64,000 bases of DNA from NCBI GenBank assembly GCA_963711705.1, contig CAVQFM010000013.1, positions 186,001 to 250,000 on the forward strand, given 5' to 3'. Positions within the stretch are counted from its first letter, which is position 1, and every line of letters begins with the position of its first letter. The notes beneath the pieces were generated by a model. It was given only the letters and a program-made list of their open reading frames with translations, had not been told where the DNA came from and did not search any database. The translations under genes were made by a program, and so were the position numbers. The stretch is from RYN-230 sp963711705 (lineage in GTDB: Bacteria > Actinomycetota > Actinomycetes > Streptosporangiales > Streptosporangiaceae). Positions 53,845 through 62,460 of this stretch are shown here, piece by piece.

Positions 53845-54762
53845 TCAGCTCGCCCCGGCTGCCACAGTCCAGTGTTCACCCTCGTGCCGGATGCTCAGCA
53901 CGACCGGCTCGGCGCCGGGCTCGCGCAGCCCGCGCACCCGGGCCCGGGGCCAGGCCCCGTCCAGCACGTCCACGACCAGGTAGCCGTCCACGACCGGGCA
54001 GCCCGCCGCCCACACCCGGGCCAGCCAGCTGGCCGGCAGCGCCGCGCGCAGCGCGGCCCCGTCCCGCTCGGCGCGGCCCCAGCCAGCCCCCTCGTGCGGG
54101 ACGGCGTGGACCTGGCCGGGCTCGATGCCCAGCCAGGCCGCGGCCGCTGGGGCCAGCCGCCCGGTCAGCGCTGCGGTCAGTGCGGGCCGGGCGGCCGCCA
54201 GGTCGCGGCCCGGGGCCGGGGAGCCGGGCGCTGACCAGGCCATGGCCACCTCGCCGGACAGCGCCAGCTGGAAGTCGCGGCCGAGAGCGAACAGGGACAG
54301 CAGGTCGGCCCGGCGGGCCTGGGCCCGCTCCGCCTCGGGGGACAGGTGCCGCATGGGCATGGACCTGATCCGCTGCACGGCCAGGCGGCTGACCGGGGGC
54401 CGGCCAGCCGCCCCGGAGTGCATCCACCCGGAGGACGCCCGCCCGCCCATCCGGCCCATCCGGTGGCCCAGCACCGAGCGCAGGTCCCGCACCATGTCCC
54501 AGGTGACGGCGAGCTCGTCGGCCGGGGAGCGGGGACCGAGGGCCAGCACGTCCAGGTCGTCGTGGTGCGCACCCCACGCCTCCGCGACCGCCACGCACTC
54601 GGCTTTGTCCCCGCCCAGCGCGGCCAGCACCAGCTCGCCTTCGGCGTCCGGATGGTCAGCCGCGGCCAGCCGGCCATCCGCCCAGCGCAGCACGTGCTGG
54701 CCGGTGCCGCAGCTGATCCGGGTCTCGGCCGGCCGGAGCGCGGCCCACCACGGCGCACTCAC
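53845..54762 (-). CDS. Unknown protein in MoxR-vWA operon
   Basis: A 305-residue cytosolic protein I do not recognise. The first 70 residues are beta-rich (ISCGTGQHVLRWADGRLAAA, GELVLAALGGD), the middle helical and basic (MVRDLRSVLGHRMGRMGG, HLSPEAERAQARRADLLSLF), and the end again beta-rich (GYLVVDVLDGAWPRARVRGL). GTG 54762 overlaps the preceding gene as GTGA, and the MoxR gene begins 32 bases after its stop. It should be a specific component of this system. Confidence 0.75.
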   Translation of the reverse strand: MSAPWWAALRPAETRISCGTGQHVLRWADGRLAAADHPDAEGELVLAALGGDKAECVAVAEAWGAHHDDLDVLALGPRSPADELAVTWDMVRDLRSVLGHRMGRMGGRASSGWMHSGAAGRPPVSRLAVQRIRSMPMRHLSPEAERAQARRADLLSLFALGRDFQLALSGEVAMAWSAPGSPAPGRDLAAARPALTAALTGRLAPAAAAWLGIEPGQVHAVPHEGAGWGRAERDGAALRAALPASWLARVWAAGCPVVDGYLVVDVLDGAWPRARVRGLREPGAEPVVLSIRHEGEHWTVAAGAS

Positions 54763-56162
54763 TGCGGTCCCCCGTCCATCCAGTCCAGCGGCACGGCCGC
54801 GCGGATCTCGCTGCGGGTGCCGGAGATGATCACTTCGAGGGAGCTGGCCGACGGGTGCAGCGGCGGTGTCAGGTGCATCTGGATCATCCCCTGCCTGCTG
54901 CCCCAGTTCGTGCCGCGGACCAGGTGCCAGCGGCCCGCCGAGTCACGGGCCTGCCAGGACAGCGACACGTCGGGAGGCTCGTGGCCGGCCGGGGTACCGT
55001 GCACCAGCCAGCCCAGACCGAGCGGCGCCCAGCCGCTCGCCATGACGTGCAGTGTCATGCCATCCCGGGCCGAGCGCAACCCGGCCAGCGCGAGCCGGGC
55101 CCCGTCGATCTCGGGCAGGCTGGCCGCGAACGGCGCCACCCCGGCCGGGCCGTCCCGGGTATCGCCGTCGATGAGCAGGCTGGCCCACGCGGCGGGCAGC
55201 CGCCCGGCCGGGGCCCGGCTGCCCGCCCCGTCCCGGTAGCTGCCTGCCCCCAGGTCCACGCCCAGCCGCCAGCCGAGCGCGGCCAGCCGCCGGACGGCGG
55301 GGTGATCGGCGGGCAGTGCGCCCGACCGGGTGAGGTCCTGGATCAGCAGGGCGATCCGGGGGCCGAGCGGCAGGCCGCCCGCCAGGCTGGCCGGCCCGTG
55401 GCACAGCAGTTCCTCGCCCGCCCGGTCCAGCAGCCGGGCCGCCGTGCTGGCCGGCTCGGTCGGCCGGACCGACACCGGCACCGGTGGCGGGCCCGGCGCG
55501 GCCAGGTCGACCCGGACGCACCGGCCGCCCACTCCCGGGCCTACCTCCAGCCAGCGGGTCCCGGCCAGCAGCGCCGGGGTCAGCCCCAGATGGCAGTCCC
55601 ACCATTCCCGGCCATCCTCGATGCCCATGTCCCACAGCGCCCCTGGGTGGCTGGTGCCGCTGTCGTCAAGCGCGCCGACCTGATGGAACGGGGCATGCTG
55701 GGGCCGTGGCGTGGCTGACCGGCGGGCCTGACCCACCCACCGGGTGGCGACGGTGATCGCCGCCTGGGCGCTGGTGCGGGCCAGGCAGAGCAGCTGCAGT
55801 TCGCCGTACCAGCCTTCCCGCTCGGGCGGCAGCGGCAGCGTCGCCCCGATGGGGATGGCGACCGGCGCCGCCGCCGGGCCGCCGGCCGCTGGCGGGCCGG
55901 GGCGGGCCCACCGCGCCCAGTGCGGCGGGTGGGCGCTGCGGAGTATGGCGCGGGCGTCACCGTTGCGCAGCCTGGCGGCCATCTCGAAGTCGGCCAGCAC
56001 CTGCCAGGCGGCACCCGGGTCGACGGCGCGGGCCGCGGCCAGGGCGGTCGCGGCCAGCCACATCCGGTGAATGTGCGGCCCGGGGCCAGCGAGCACCGGG
56101 CCCTGGCGCAGCTCAGCCTCGGCCAGCAGGCGCAGGTACGTCTCGCCGCTGCCCGCGCTCAT
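54759..56162 (-). CDS. Unknown family, paralogue 1 of 3
   Basis: A 467-residue protein of a family seen three times in a row here. Shared landmarks: N-terminal GETYLRLLAEAELR; a first beta module (IPIGATLPLPPEREGWYGEL, AITVATRW); a TRWLEVGPG strand; a helical middle; and a C-terminal module LPEIDGARLALAGLRS, DSAGRWHLV, TPPLHPSASSLEV, PLDWMD. No enzyme motif or membrane helix is seen. ATG 56162 overlaps paralogue 2 as ATGA and the 3' end overlaps the next gene as GTGA. Probably a structural or client protein of the MoxR-vWA pair. Confidence 0.78.
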   Translation of the reverse strand: MSAGSGETYLRLLAEAELRQGPVLAGPGPHIHRMWLAATALAAARAVDPGAAWQVLADFEMAARLRNGDARAILRSAHPPHWARWARPGPPAAGGPAAAPVAIPIGATLPLPPEREGWYGELQLLCLARTSAQAAITVATRWVGQARRSATPRPQHAPFHQVGALDDSGTSHPGALWDMGIEDGREWWDCHLGLTPALLAGTRWLEVGPGVGGRCVRVDLAAPGPPPVPVSVRPTEPASTAARLLDRAGEELLCHGPASLAGGLPLGPRIALLIQDLTRSGALPADHPAVRRLAALGWRLGVDLGAGSYRDGAGSRAPAGRLPAAWASLLIDGDTRDGPAGVAPFAASLPEIDGARLALAGLRSARDGMTLHVMASGWAPLGLGWLVHGTPAGHEPPDVSLSWQARDSAGRWHLVRGTNWGSRQGMIQMHLTPPLHPSASSLEVIISGTRSEIRAAVPLDWMDGGPQ

Positions 56163-57913
56163 CCGGTGGCCACCCAGTCCAGCGGCACCGTGACCGTGGC
56201 CTGGCTGGCCGGCCCGACCAGGAAAATGTCCAGCGACCGGGCGCTGGGATGCACCGGCGGCATGAATCGCAGGTCCACGTCGACCTGGCCGGCGCCATAG
56301 CTGTGGCCGTCCAGGGCGGCCAGCTGCCAGCGGCCCGCGTCATCCCGGGCCCACCACGAGAAGCGCTCGCCGTCCAGGGCACGGTGATCAGGCATCCACC
56401 CCCAGGCCAGCGCGTGCACGGTGGCCGAGTCCGCCGCCGACCGGAGCCCGGCCAGCGCGAACCGGGCGCCGTCCACCTCGGGCAGCACCGCCGCCACCGG
56501 GGCATCCTGGAGCGGGCCGTCGGCCCGGCCCAGCCGGTCCAGCACGCTCAGCCACGCAGCCGGGAGACCGGCGTTCCCGGCCAGCGGCCGGAGACTGGCC
56601 GGGAACGGCACGCCGAGCCGGTCGGCCAGGGCGGCGAGCCGGCCGAGCGCGGCCGAGCCCGGTGCCAGCACCCCGGCGGCTTGCAGGGCCGCGGCGATGC
56701 CGGGCAGCGCGGACAGCAGGTCCGGGCGGGGCGGGCCGCCCCGGGCCGCGTGGGTGAGCAAGTGCTCGGCCAGGGCGTCCAGCGGGCGGTCGGCTGGGCG
56801 GCCAGCGCCGAGGCGGGGGGCGCCGGTGCCTGGGCCGCCACGGGCCAGACCCGGACGGGGCGGCTGGCCCGCACCCCTGGCCGGCAAGTCCACCCGGACC
56901 GGGGCTGCTCCGGGCGCGATCGTAACGTCCAGCCACCGCGCGGCCGGCACCGGGAAGGGATGCAGGTCGAACGTCATGGACCAGGTGTCGTCGCTCGCCT
57001 GCCCGGTCGAGCCGGTCACCTGGCAGTGGGTTCCCTGGCTATCGGTGACCGTGAGGTGGTCGCTCAGGTCGTGGGCTGGCGGATCCGAGAACCTCCCGGG
57101 CCGGGGACGGCCGTGGATTGCGTCGGTGCTGGTGAGGCGGGCGACGGCGGTCAGGGTGGCCCGGTCCGGGGCCAGTACCACGGTCAGTACCCGGGCGCTG
57201 CCCAGACTGCCGTCCGGTCCGAGTGGCACAGCCAAGCCCACCGGCACCGCCCGCACCGGGCCAGCCGGCAGCACGGGCGCTGCCCCGCCCGGTGACCAGC
57301 CGGGCCCCAGCCCAGCTGCCTGCTCTGCGCCGATCTTGGCCCGGGCGGCCAGCGCCCCGGTCAGCTCCGCCAGCACCGCGTGCGCCGTGGCCCCGCTGAT
57401 CGCCTCCGCGGTCACCAGCGCACTGGCCGCCTGGTCCACGTGGTGCACCCCGATCATGGCCTGCTGCCCGTGGTGCCATGGGCGGCCCGGCTGCCGGCGC
57501 GTGATGACCCAGCGGGCCCGGTGCGACCGCCAGCGGACCTCACCCACCGCCCAGGCCAGCCGGGACAGCACCGACTCCGCGGCTGGGCGGGCGGCCCCGG
57601 CCGCAGAGGCGGCCCGCTGTCCCACGGCGCCCAGCGCGGTGCTGGCCGCCTGGCCCGCGGCCGACTGGGTCACCTGCACCGGAAGGACCCGGTCCGGCCG
57701 GGCCGACCACACCAGCCATACCGCCCGCGACAGGCGGGCGGCGGGCGGGGAGAACACCGCGGCCGCGGCCCGGGCCGGCGACCAGCGGCCGCGCGGCTCC
57801 GGTGGCTGGTACCGGGGATAGGCCAGCGACCGGCGCAGCTCAGTCTCGGCCAGCAGCCGCAGGTAGGTTTCGGCCGCGCCCGGGCCAGCGCCTGGTGTCA
57901 CGCCCACCTCCAT
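56159..57913 (-). CDS. Unknown family, paralogue 2 of 3
   Basis: The longest of the three at 584 residues. It has AETYLRLLAETELRR, the beta module VPVGLAVPLGPDGS and DRATLTAVARLTS, AARWLDVTIAPGA, and the C-terminal LPEVDGARFALAGLRS, DDAGRWQLA, MPPVHPSARSLDI, VPLDW. Residues 35-190 are an extra, mainly helical region absent in the others (VHHVDQAASALVTAEAISGA). No known domain is recognised. Confidence 0.78.
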   Translation of the reverse strand: MEVGVTPGAGPGAAETYLRLLAETELRRSLAYPRYQPPEPRGRWSPARAAAAVFSPPAARLSRAVWLVWSARPDRVLPVQVTQSAAGQAASTALGAVGQRAASAAGAARPAAESVLSRLAWAVGEVRWRSHRARWVITRRQPGRPWHHGQQAMIGVHHVDQAASALVTAEAISGATAHAVLAELTGALAARAKIGAEQAAGLGPGWSPGGAAPVLPAGPVRAVPVGLAVPLGPDGSLGSARVLTVVLAPDRATLTAVARLTSTDAIHGRPRPGRFSDPPAHDLSDHLTVTDSQGTHCQVTGSTGQASDDTWSMTFDLHPFPVPAARWLDVTIAPGAAPVRVDLPARGAGQPPRPGLARGGPGTGAPRLGAGRPADRPLDALAEHLLTHAARGGPPRPDLLSALPGIAAALQAAGVLAPGSAALGRLAALADRLGVPFPASLRPLAGNAGLPAAWLSVLDRLGRADGPLQDAPVAAVLPEVDGARFALAGLRSAADSATVHALAWGWMPDHRALDGERFSWWARDDAGRWQLAALDGHSYGAGQVDVDLRFMPPVHPSARSLDIFLVGPASQATVTVPLDWVATG

Positions 57914-57961
57914 CCGCCGCCCACCTCAGCACAACGGCCCGGCTGGGCCACGAGTGCCACG

Positions 57962-59342
57962 TCAGCCCGGCCACCGCGTCCAGTCCAGCGGCACGGTGGC
58001 GCTGGCCCGGCTGGCCCGGCCGGTGACCATGATGTGCAGGGCGGTAGCCGCCGGGTCCAGCGGTGGCGTCAGCTCCAGCTGGAACGTCCCGGCCACCACA
58101 TTGTGCGGATTGGGCCGGCCCACGTGCCAGCGGCCCGTGTTATCCCGGGCCCACCAGGAGAACGGCGGCTGGATCCCGCGCGGTGGCCACGGCCAGCCCC
58201 AGGCGAACATCTGCAGTGACGCCTGGCGCTCCCAGGACGACAGCCCGGCCAGCACGAACCGGGCGCCGTCGATCTCGGGCAGTACGGCCGCGGCCGGGGC
58301 CACCCCGGGCCAGCCGTCCCAGCGCTGGCTGTGGCCCAGCACGCTGGCCCACGGCGCGGGCAGCCGTACCCGCTGGCCCTGGCTGGCCAGCGGGCCGCGC
58401 ACCTCGATCGCCCGCCGCTGGCACAGCGCGGCCAGCCGGGCCGCGACCCGGCTGCCCGGCGGCAGGGCCCGCACCGCTTCCAGCGCCGCCACCACGTCGG
58501 CCAGGCTGGCGGCCAGCAGGGTCGCCTCGACGCCGGCCAGCGGGCCGCCGCCGAGCATGGTCTCCGCGACCGCGGCGAGCAGCCGCTCACCCGCCGACAG
58601 TGGGGTGATGCGCCGCCTGCTGACCCGGGCGGCCGGGCCCGCCCCGGCCAGGCTGATCCTGATCACCGGCCCGGAACCGGTGGGCAGGTCCAGCCACTGG
58701 GTACCGCCCGGCGGGACCGGGGAGATGTCGAGCACGCCGGGTTCCTGCCAGCCGCCCGCCCCGGCCTCGAAGCTCAGCCGGTAGGGCCGGCCCCGGTCGT
58801 CGGTCAGCCCGGAACCGCCGAACGGCGGGAAGCTGGGCTGGGCCCCGGCCGGGCCGGCTGGCGCGTCCCGCCAGGTGCTGACGAAACAGGTGACGATCGC
58901 GGCCCGGCCGGGCGCGAGCACCAGCGCCTGAAGATGCACCTCGCCCTGGTAGCCATCCAGGTCAGCCGGGAGCACCGCGCCGACCGGGATGGCCCGGTAG
59001 CCGCCACCTGGGGCGGCCGGCCGCGGGCCGGCCGGCGGCGCCGCGGCAGGGCCCGCCTGCCGGCGCCGGGCTGAGCAGGGCACCCGGGGCGTGCCGCCCG
59101 CGCAGGGCGAGCGCGGCGGCCAGGTCACCCAGCACGGACCGGCCAGCTTCCTCGGTCAGCACGCCGACCTGGGTCAGCGCACTGACCACCGCCCTGACCC
59201 GGAGCAGGCCTTCCTCGTCCGGCGCCGGCCCGGTCAGCCGGCCGCCCGGGTCCAGCCCGCGCAGGCCGGGGGACGTTACCGCCCGGCGGAGCTCGGTCTC
59301 GGCCAGCAGCCGGGCATAGGTCTCAGCGGCTGCGCTATCCAC
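57962..59342 (-). pseudogene. Unknown family, paralogue 3 of 3, frameshifted
   Basis: The first frame (GTG 59342, overlapping the polymerase stop) gives DSAAAETYARLLAETELRR and VLTEEAGRSVLGDLAAALAL. The rest lies in another frame from about 59055: IPVGAVLPADLDGYQGEVHL, GTQWLDLPTGSG, then LPEIDGARFVLAGLSS, DNTGRWHVG, TPPLDPAATALHI and VPLDWTRW. One extra C in a GGGCCC stretch separates them. The intact protein would have about 460 residues. Confidence 0.78.
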
Positions 59343-60678
59343 CGGGCCGGTCGCGGACGCGGGCCCACGGGTCGTAGTCCACTTCCAGCGCCTCCTGGGG
59401 CGGTCGCTGGGCCGCGGGCACGTTGCGCAGGTTCAGCCTGATCCGGGTCCAGGTGGAACTGCGCCCGCGCATCGAGTTGACGAGCACGTCAGCGGGGGCC
59501 AGGTAGGGCCACACATCGGCGTGCCGGTCCTTCCAGCGATCCAGCCCGGCCATGGCCTCGTCCCTGGTGGCGGCGCGGGCCACCTCGATGAGCGGCATCG
59601 TGGACTGGCGGCGGCCGGTACCGCCGCGCGGCCCGCCCGCCTCCGCCGGCGCGCTGGGCGTCCCGGCGGCGGGGCCGCTGGCCCGGCGCTTGGACGGCTG
59701 GACCCGTGGCGCCTCCCCGGCCTGCTTGTCGTAGTGCGGCGGCCACGGGGCATCCGGCAGCCCGGCCGCTTCGTCCCGCGCGGCCAGCGCGAGCAGCGGC
59801 TCCAGCGACCCGGCCGACTCGTCCATGCCCTGCCAGGGGTCACCGCGGCGGGCGAAGCGGTCCGGCACGGTGTCGATGGTGAACGCCTCTGGCTGGCAGT
59901 CCGGCACTTCCGCCCAGGCCAGCGGGGTGGACACCCGGGCATCCGGGGTGGGCCGGACCGAGTACGCCGAGGCGACGGTGCGGTCTTTGGCGTTCTGGTT
60001 GTAGTCCACGAAGACCCCGTGCCGTTCCTCCTTCCACCACCTGGCGGTGGCCAGGCCAGGTGCCCGGCGCTCCACCTCCCGGGCCAGGGCGACGGCCGCC
60101 CGGCGGACCTGGTTGAAGTCCCAGTGCGGGGTGATCCGGGCGTAGATGTGGAAGCCGCGCGAGCCGGAGGTCTTGGGCCAGCCGGTCAGCCCATGCTCGG
60201 CCAGCACGTCCCGCGCGACCAGGGCGACCTGACGGATCTGCGGCCACTCCACCCCGGGCACCGGGTCCAGGTTGACCCGGAGCTCGTCCGGGTGGTCCAG
60301 GTCGTCGGCCCGGACCGGGTGCGGGTTGAGGTCGATACAGCCCAGGTTGACCGCCCAGGCCAGCGCGGCGGCGTCCCACGGGACCACCTCCACCGCGGCC
60401 CGGCCGGACGGGAAGCGCAGCTCCACCGTGTCGATCCAGTCCGGGCGGGACTGCGGCGCCCGCTTCTGGAAGAACGCCTCGCCTTCGGCGCCGTTGACGA
60501 ACCGCTTGAGCACCATGGGCCGCCCGGCCACGCCGCGCAGCGCCCCGTCGGCCACGCTGAGGTAGTAACGGACCAGGTCGAGCTTGGTGTGCCCGGTCCG
60601 CGGGAAGAACACCTTGCCCGGATTGGACACGCTGACCTCGCGGCCCGCGGCCTCGATGATCTCCTTGCGATCGGCCAT
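59335..60678 (-). CDS. LigD-type polymerase/primase domain protein
   Basis: A 447-residue stand-alone PolDom (archaeo-eukaryotic primase superfamily) used in non-homologous end joining and gap filling. Landmarks: SNPGKVFFPRTGHTKLDLV, GEAFFQKRAPQSRPDWI, IDLNPHPVRADDLDHPDEL, KTSGSRGFHIYARI and WKEERHGVFVDYNQNAKDR. The catalytic Asp-x-Asp pair reads VNLDP, with Asn136 in place of the first Asp and Asp138 kept. There is no ligase domain. It heads the seven-gene overlapping operon. Confidence 0.9.
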   Translation of the reverse strand: MADRKEIIEAAGREVSVSNPGKVFFPRTGHTKLDLVRYYLSVADGALRGVAGRPMVLKRFVNGAEGEAFFQKRAPQSRPDWIDTVELRFPSGRAAVEVVPWDAAALAWAVNLGCIDLNPHPVRADDLDHPDELRVNLDPVPGVEWPQIRQVALVARDVLAEHGLTGWPKTSGSRGFHIYARITPHWDFNQVRRAAVALAREVERRAPGLATARWWKEERHGVFVDYNQNAKDRTVASAYSVRPTPDARVSTPLAWAEVPDCQPEAFTIDTVPDRFARRGDPWQGMDESAGSLEPLLALAARDEAAGLPDAPWPPHYDKQAGEAPRVQPSKRRASGPAAGTPSAPAEAGGPRGGTGRRQSTMPLIEVARAATRDEAMAGLDRWKDRHADVWPYLAPADVLVNSMRGRSSTWTRIRLNLRNVPAAQRPPQEALEVDYDPWARVRDRPGG

Positions 60679-60708
60679 GGCGCCACCTTAACCGCGTCCG
60701 CCCAGCGG

Positions 60709-61389
60709 TCAGCCGCGCAGATCCTGGATGAGCGACGTCACGTCGCGCACGGTCGACCGGAGCAGCCGCATCCGGGCCAGCGCCACCAGCCGCGCGGCCA
60801 GCGGCACGGTGCGGTCGATCAGCTGGTAGGTCTTGGCGCAGCCCGGCGAGGTGTCGTGCACCCAGAACAGGATGACTCCCAGCGAGTACAGCCAGAGCAG
60901 CTCGGGCAGCTGGGCGCGCAACTCGGGGTCGATGCGCAGCCCCGATCCGTCGACCACCTCGCCGTACAGCGCGATCGCCGCCTCCCGGGCCGGGCTGGAT
61001 TCCTTGCTCAGCGGGCTCAGCGGGCTGGCCGGCTCGGCCGCGTACTTGAAGAACCGCGCGGCGAACTCGTGGTAGGGCATGGATACGCCGATCAGTGCGC
61101 GCAGCGTGCCGCGCAGCCGGGCGGCGAAGTCCGTCTCGCGGTCCAGCAGCGGCCGGCAGGCGGCGATGTGCTCCGCCTGATTGGCCGTGTAGAACTGCTG
61201 GACCAGCTCTTCCTTGGAGCCGAAGTAGTAGTAGGCGTTGCCGGTGGACACCCCGGCGTCCTGGGCGATCGCCCGCATGGTGGTGGCCTCGTAGCCGTTC
61301 TCCCGGAACAGCCGCATGGCCGAGCGCACGATGGCCGCCCGGGTCTGCTCCGCGCGGGCGGTCAGTTCCGGGTCGGCCACAGAGGTCAA
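60709..61389 (-). CDS. TetR family transcriptional regulator
   Basis: A 226-residue repressor: HTH at residues 15-60 (IVRSAMRLFRENGYEATTMR, VSTGNAYYYFGSKEEL) and a ligand domain with MPYHEFAARFFKYAAEP. TTG 61389 overlaps the upstream stop as TTGA, which supports that start; GTG 61380 is an alternative. It probably controls its own operon through the twin palindromes at 61825-61890. Confidence 0.88.
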   Translation of the reverse strand: MTSVADPELTARAEQTRAAIVRSAMRLFRENGYEATTMRAIAQDAGVSTGNAYYYFGSKEELVQQFYTANQAEHIAACRPLLDRETDFAARLRGTLRALIGVSMPYHEFAARFFKYAAEPASPLSPLSKESSPAREAAIALYGEVVDGSGLRIDPELRAQLPELLWLYSLGVILFWVHDTSPGCAKTYQLIDRTVPLAARLVALARMRLLRSTVRDVTSLIQDLRG

Positions 61390-61802
61390 TGTACGTCCTG
61401 CCGGGCCCGGGGGACCTCAACCGGCCCGGCCCCCCGCCGGTCCGGCCGCGGCCCGGGCCGCCGGCCTCCGCCCCGGCGGCCGAACCGGCGGAACACGGCC
61501 AGGCTGGCCAGGTGAGCCGCGCCGAGCACCAGCAGTACCTCGCCGATCTTGACCGACAGCAGCTGGACCGCCTGCCGCAGGCTGGTCACCGAACCGGGCG
61601 GCTGCATGGCCAGCGCGATGAAACCCAGCGTGAACAGGTAGAAGCCGAGGACCAGCAGCCGGCTGACGGCCCGGGCCAGGGCCTGGTCACCGCCGAGCAC
61701 CTCCTGCAGGTAGACCCGCCCGCTGCGGGACAGCGCGGTGCCCACCGCGATCGTGACGGCGATGCTCAGGACGAGGTAAACGGTGTAGGTGCCGACGCCC
61801 AT
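61386..61802 (-). CDS. Three-helix membrane protein
   Basis: A 138-residue protein with three membrane helices (TYTVYLVLSIAVTIAVGTAL, LLVLGFYLFTLGFIALAM, IGEVLLVLGAAHLASLAVF) and a basic tail. It is co-transcribed with, and placed in front of, the TetR gene. Two TetR-type palindromes lie upstream of its start, so its level should follow the TetR ligand. Family not recognised. Confidence 0.78.
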   Translation of the reverse strand: MGVGTYTVYLVLSIAVTIAVGTALSRSGRVYLQEVLGGDQALARAVSRLLVLGFYLFTLGFIALAMQPPGSVTSLRQAVQLLSVKIGEVLLVLGAAHLASLAVFRRFGRRGGGRRPGPRPDRRGAGPVEVPRARQDVH

Positions 61803-61824
61803 GGCGCCTCCTGAGAGCCAGAAA

Positions 61825-61842
61825 ACTTGAACATGTTCAAGT
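61825..61842. promoter_or_regulatory. TetR operator candidate 1
   Basis: ACTTGAACATGTTCAAGT is a perfect 18-bp palindrome, 23 bases upstream of the membrane-protein start. TTGAACATGTTCAA-type sites are typical of TetR repressors responding to lipophilic compounds. Confidence 0.65.
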
Positions 61843-61876
61843 ATCGCCCCGGGCTCCGGGTCCTGTCGAGACCTTT

Positions 61877-61890
61877 TTGAACGTGTTCAA
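61877..61890. promoter_or_regulatory. TetR operator candidate 2
   Basis: TTGAAC-GT-GTTCAA repeats the arms of the first site with a different centre. The two centres are exactly 50 bases apart. It lies 32 bases before the phosphoesterase ATG, so both divergent genes could be controlled. Confidence 0.6.
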
Positions 61891-61921
61891 GAAGACCTGG
61901 CCGCTGCCGGGAACCGGCAGG

Positions 61922-62431
61922 ATGAGCCAGATGAGGGTGGCAGTGCTGGCCGACACCCACGCGCCCCGCCGCTGGCGGTCCTGCCCGCCCGCGGTCGCGG
62001 CCCAGCTGCACGGGGCGGACCTGATCCTGCACGCCGGGGATGTGTGCACCGCGGCGGTGCTGGACGAACTGGCCGGTTACGCGCCGGTCCGGGCGGTCCG
62101 GGGGAACAACGACGGCCCGGACGTGGCCGCCTGGGGTGCCCCGGACGTGCTGCACCTGGACCTGGCCGGGCTCAGCGTGGCCATGGTGCACGACGCGGGG
62201 CCGGCGGCGGGCCGCCCGGCCCGGATGCGCCGCCGGTTCCCGGCCGCCCGGCTGGTGGTGTTCGGGCACTCGCACATCCCGCTCGACCACGCCGCGGACG
62301 GCCAGCGCATCTTCAACCCCGGATCGCCCACCGACCGCCGCCGGCAGCCCCGTGGCACCATGGGCATCCTGGACATCCAGGGCGGGGAACTGGCCAGCGC
62401 CAGCATCGTCCCGGTCACCCCGCCGCCCTGA
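61922..62431 (+). CDS. YfcE-type metallophosphoesterase
   Basis: A 169-residue calcineurin-like phosphodiesterase: AVLADTHAPRR (DxH), LHAGDVCTAAVLDEL, VRGNNDGPD and FGHSHIPLDHAADG with the late metal His residues. It should hydrolyse phosphodiesters in the cytosol. ATG 61931 (MRVAVLADTH) is a second possible start. Divergent from the TetR operon. Confidence 0.9.
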   Translation: MSQMRVAVLADTHAPRRWRSCPPAVAAQLHGADLILHAGDVCTAAVLDELAGYAPVRAVRGNNDGPDVAAWGAPDVLHLDLAGLSVAMVHDAGPAAGRPARMRRRFPAARLVVFGHSHIPLDHAADGQRIFNPGSPTDRRRQPRGTMGILDIQGGELASASIVPVTPPP

Positions 62432-62460
62432 AGCGGGCCGGTGCCGAAGGAAGGAGGGCC

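Noticed and set aside
59521..61515. 664-codon plus-strand frame
   Set aside because: Antisense to the polymerase and TetR genes, no recognisable motif.
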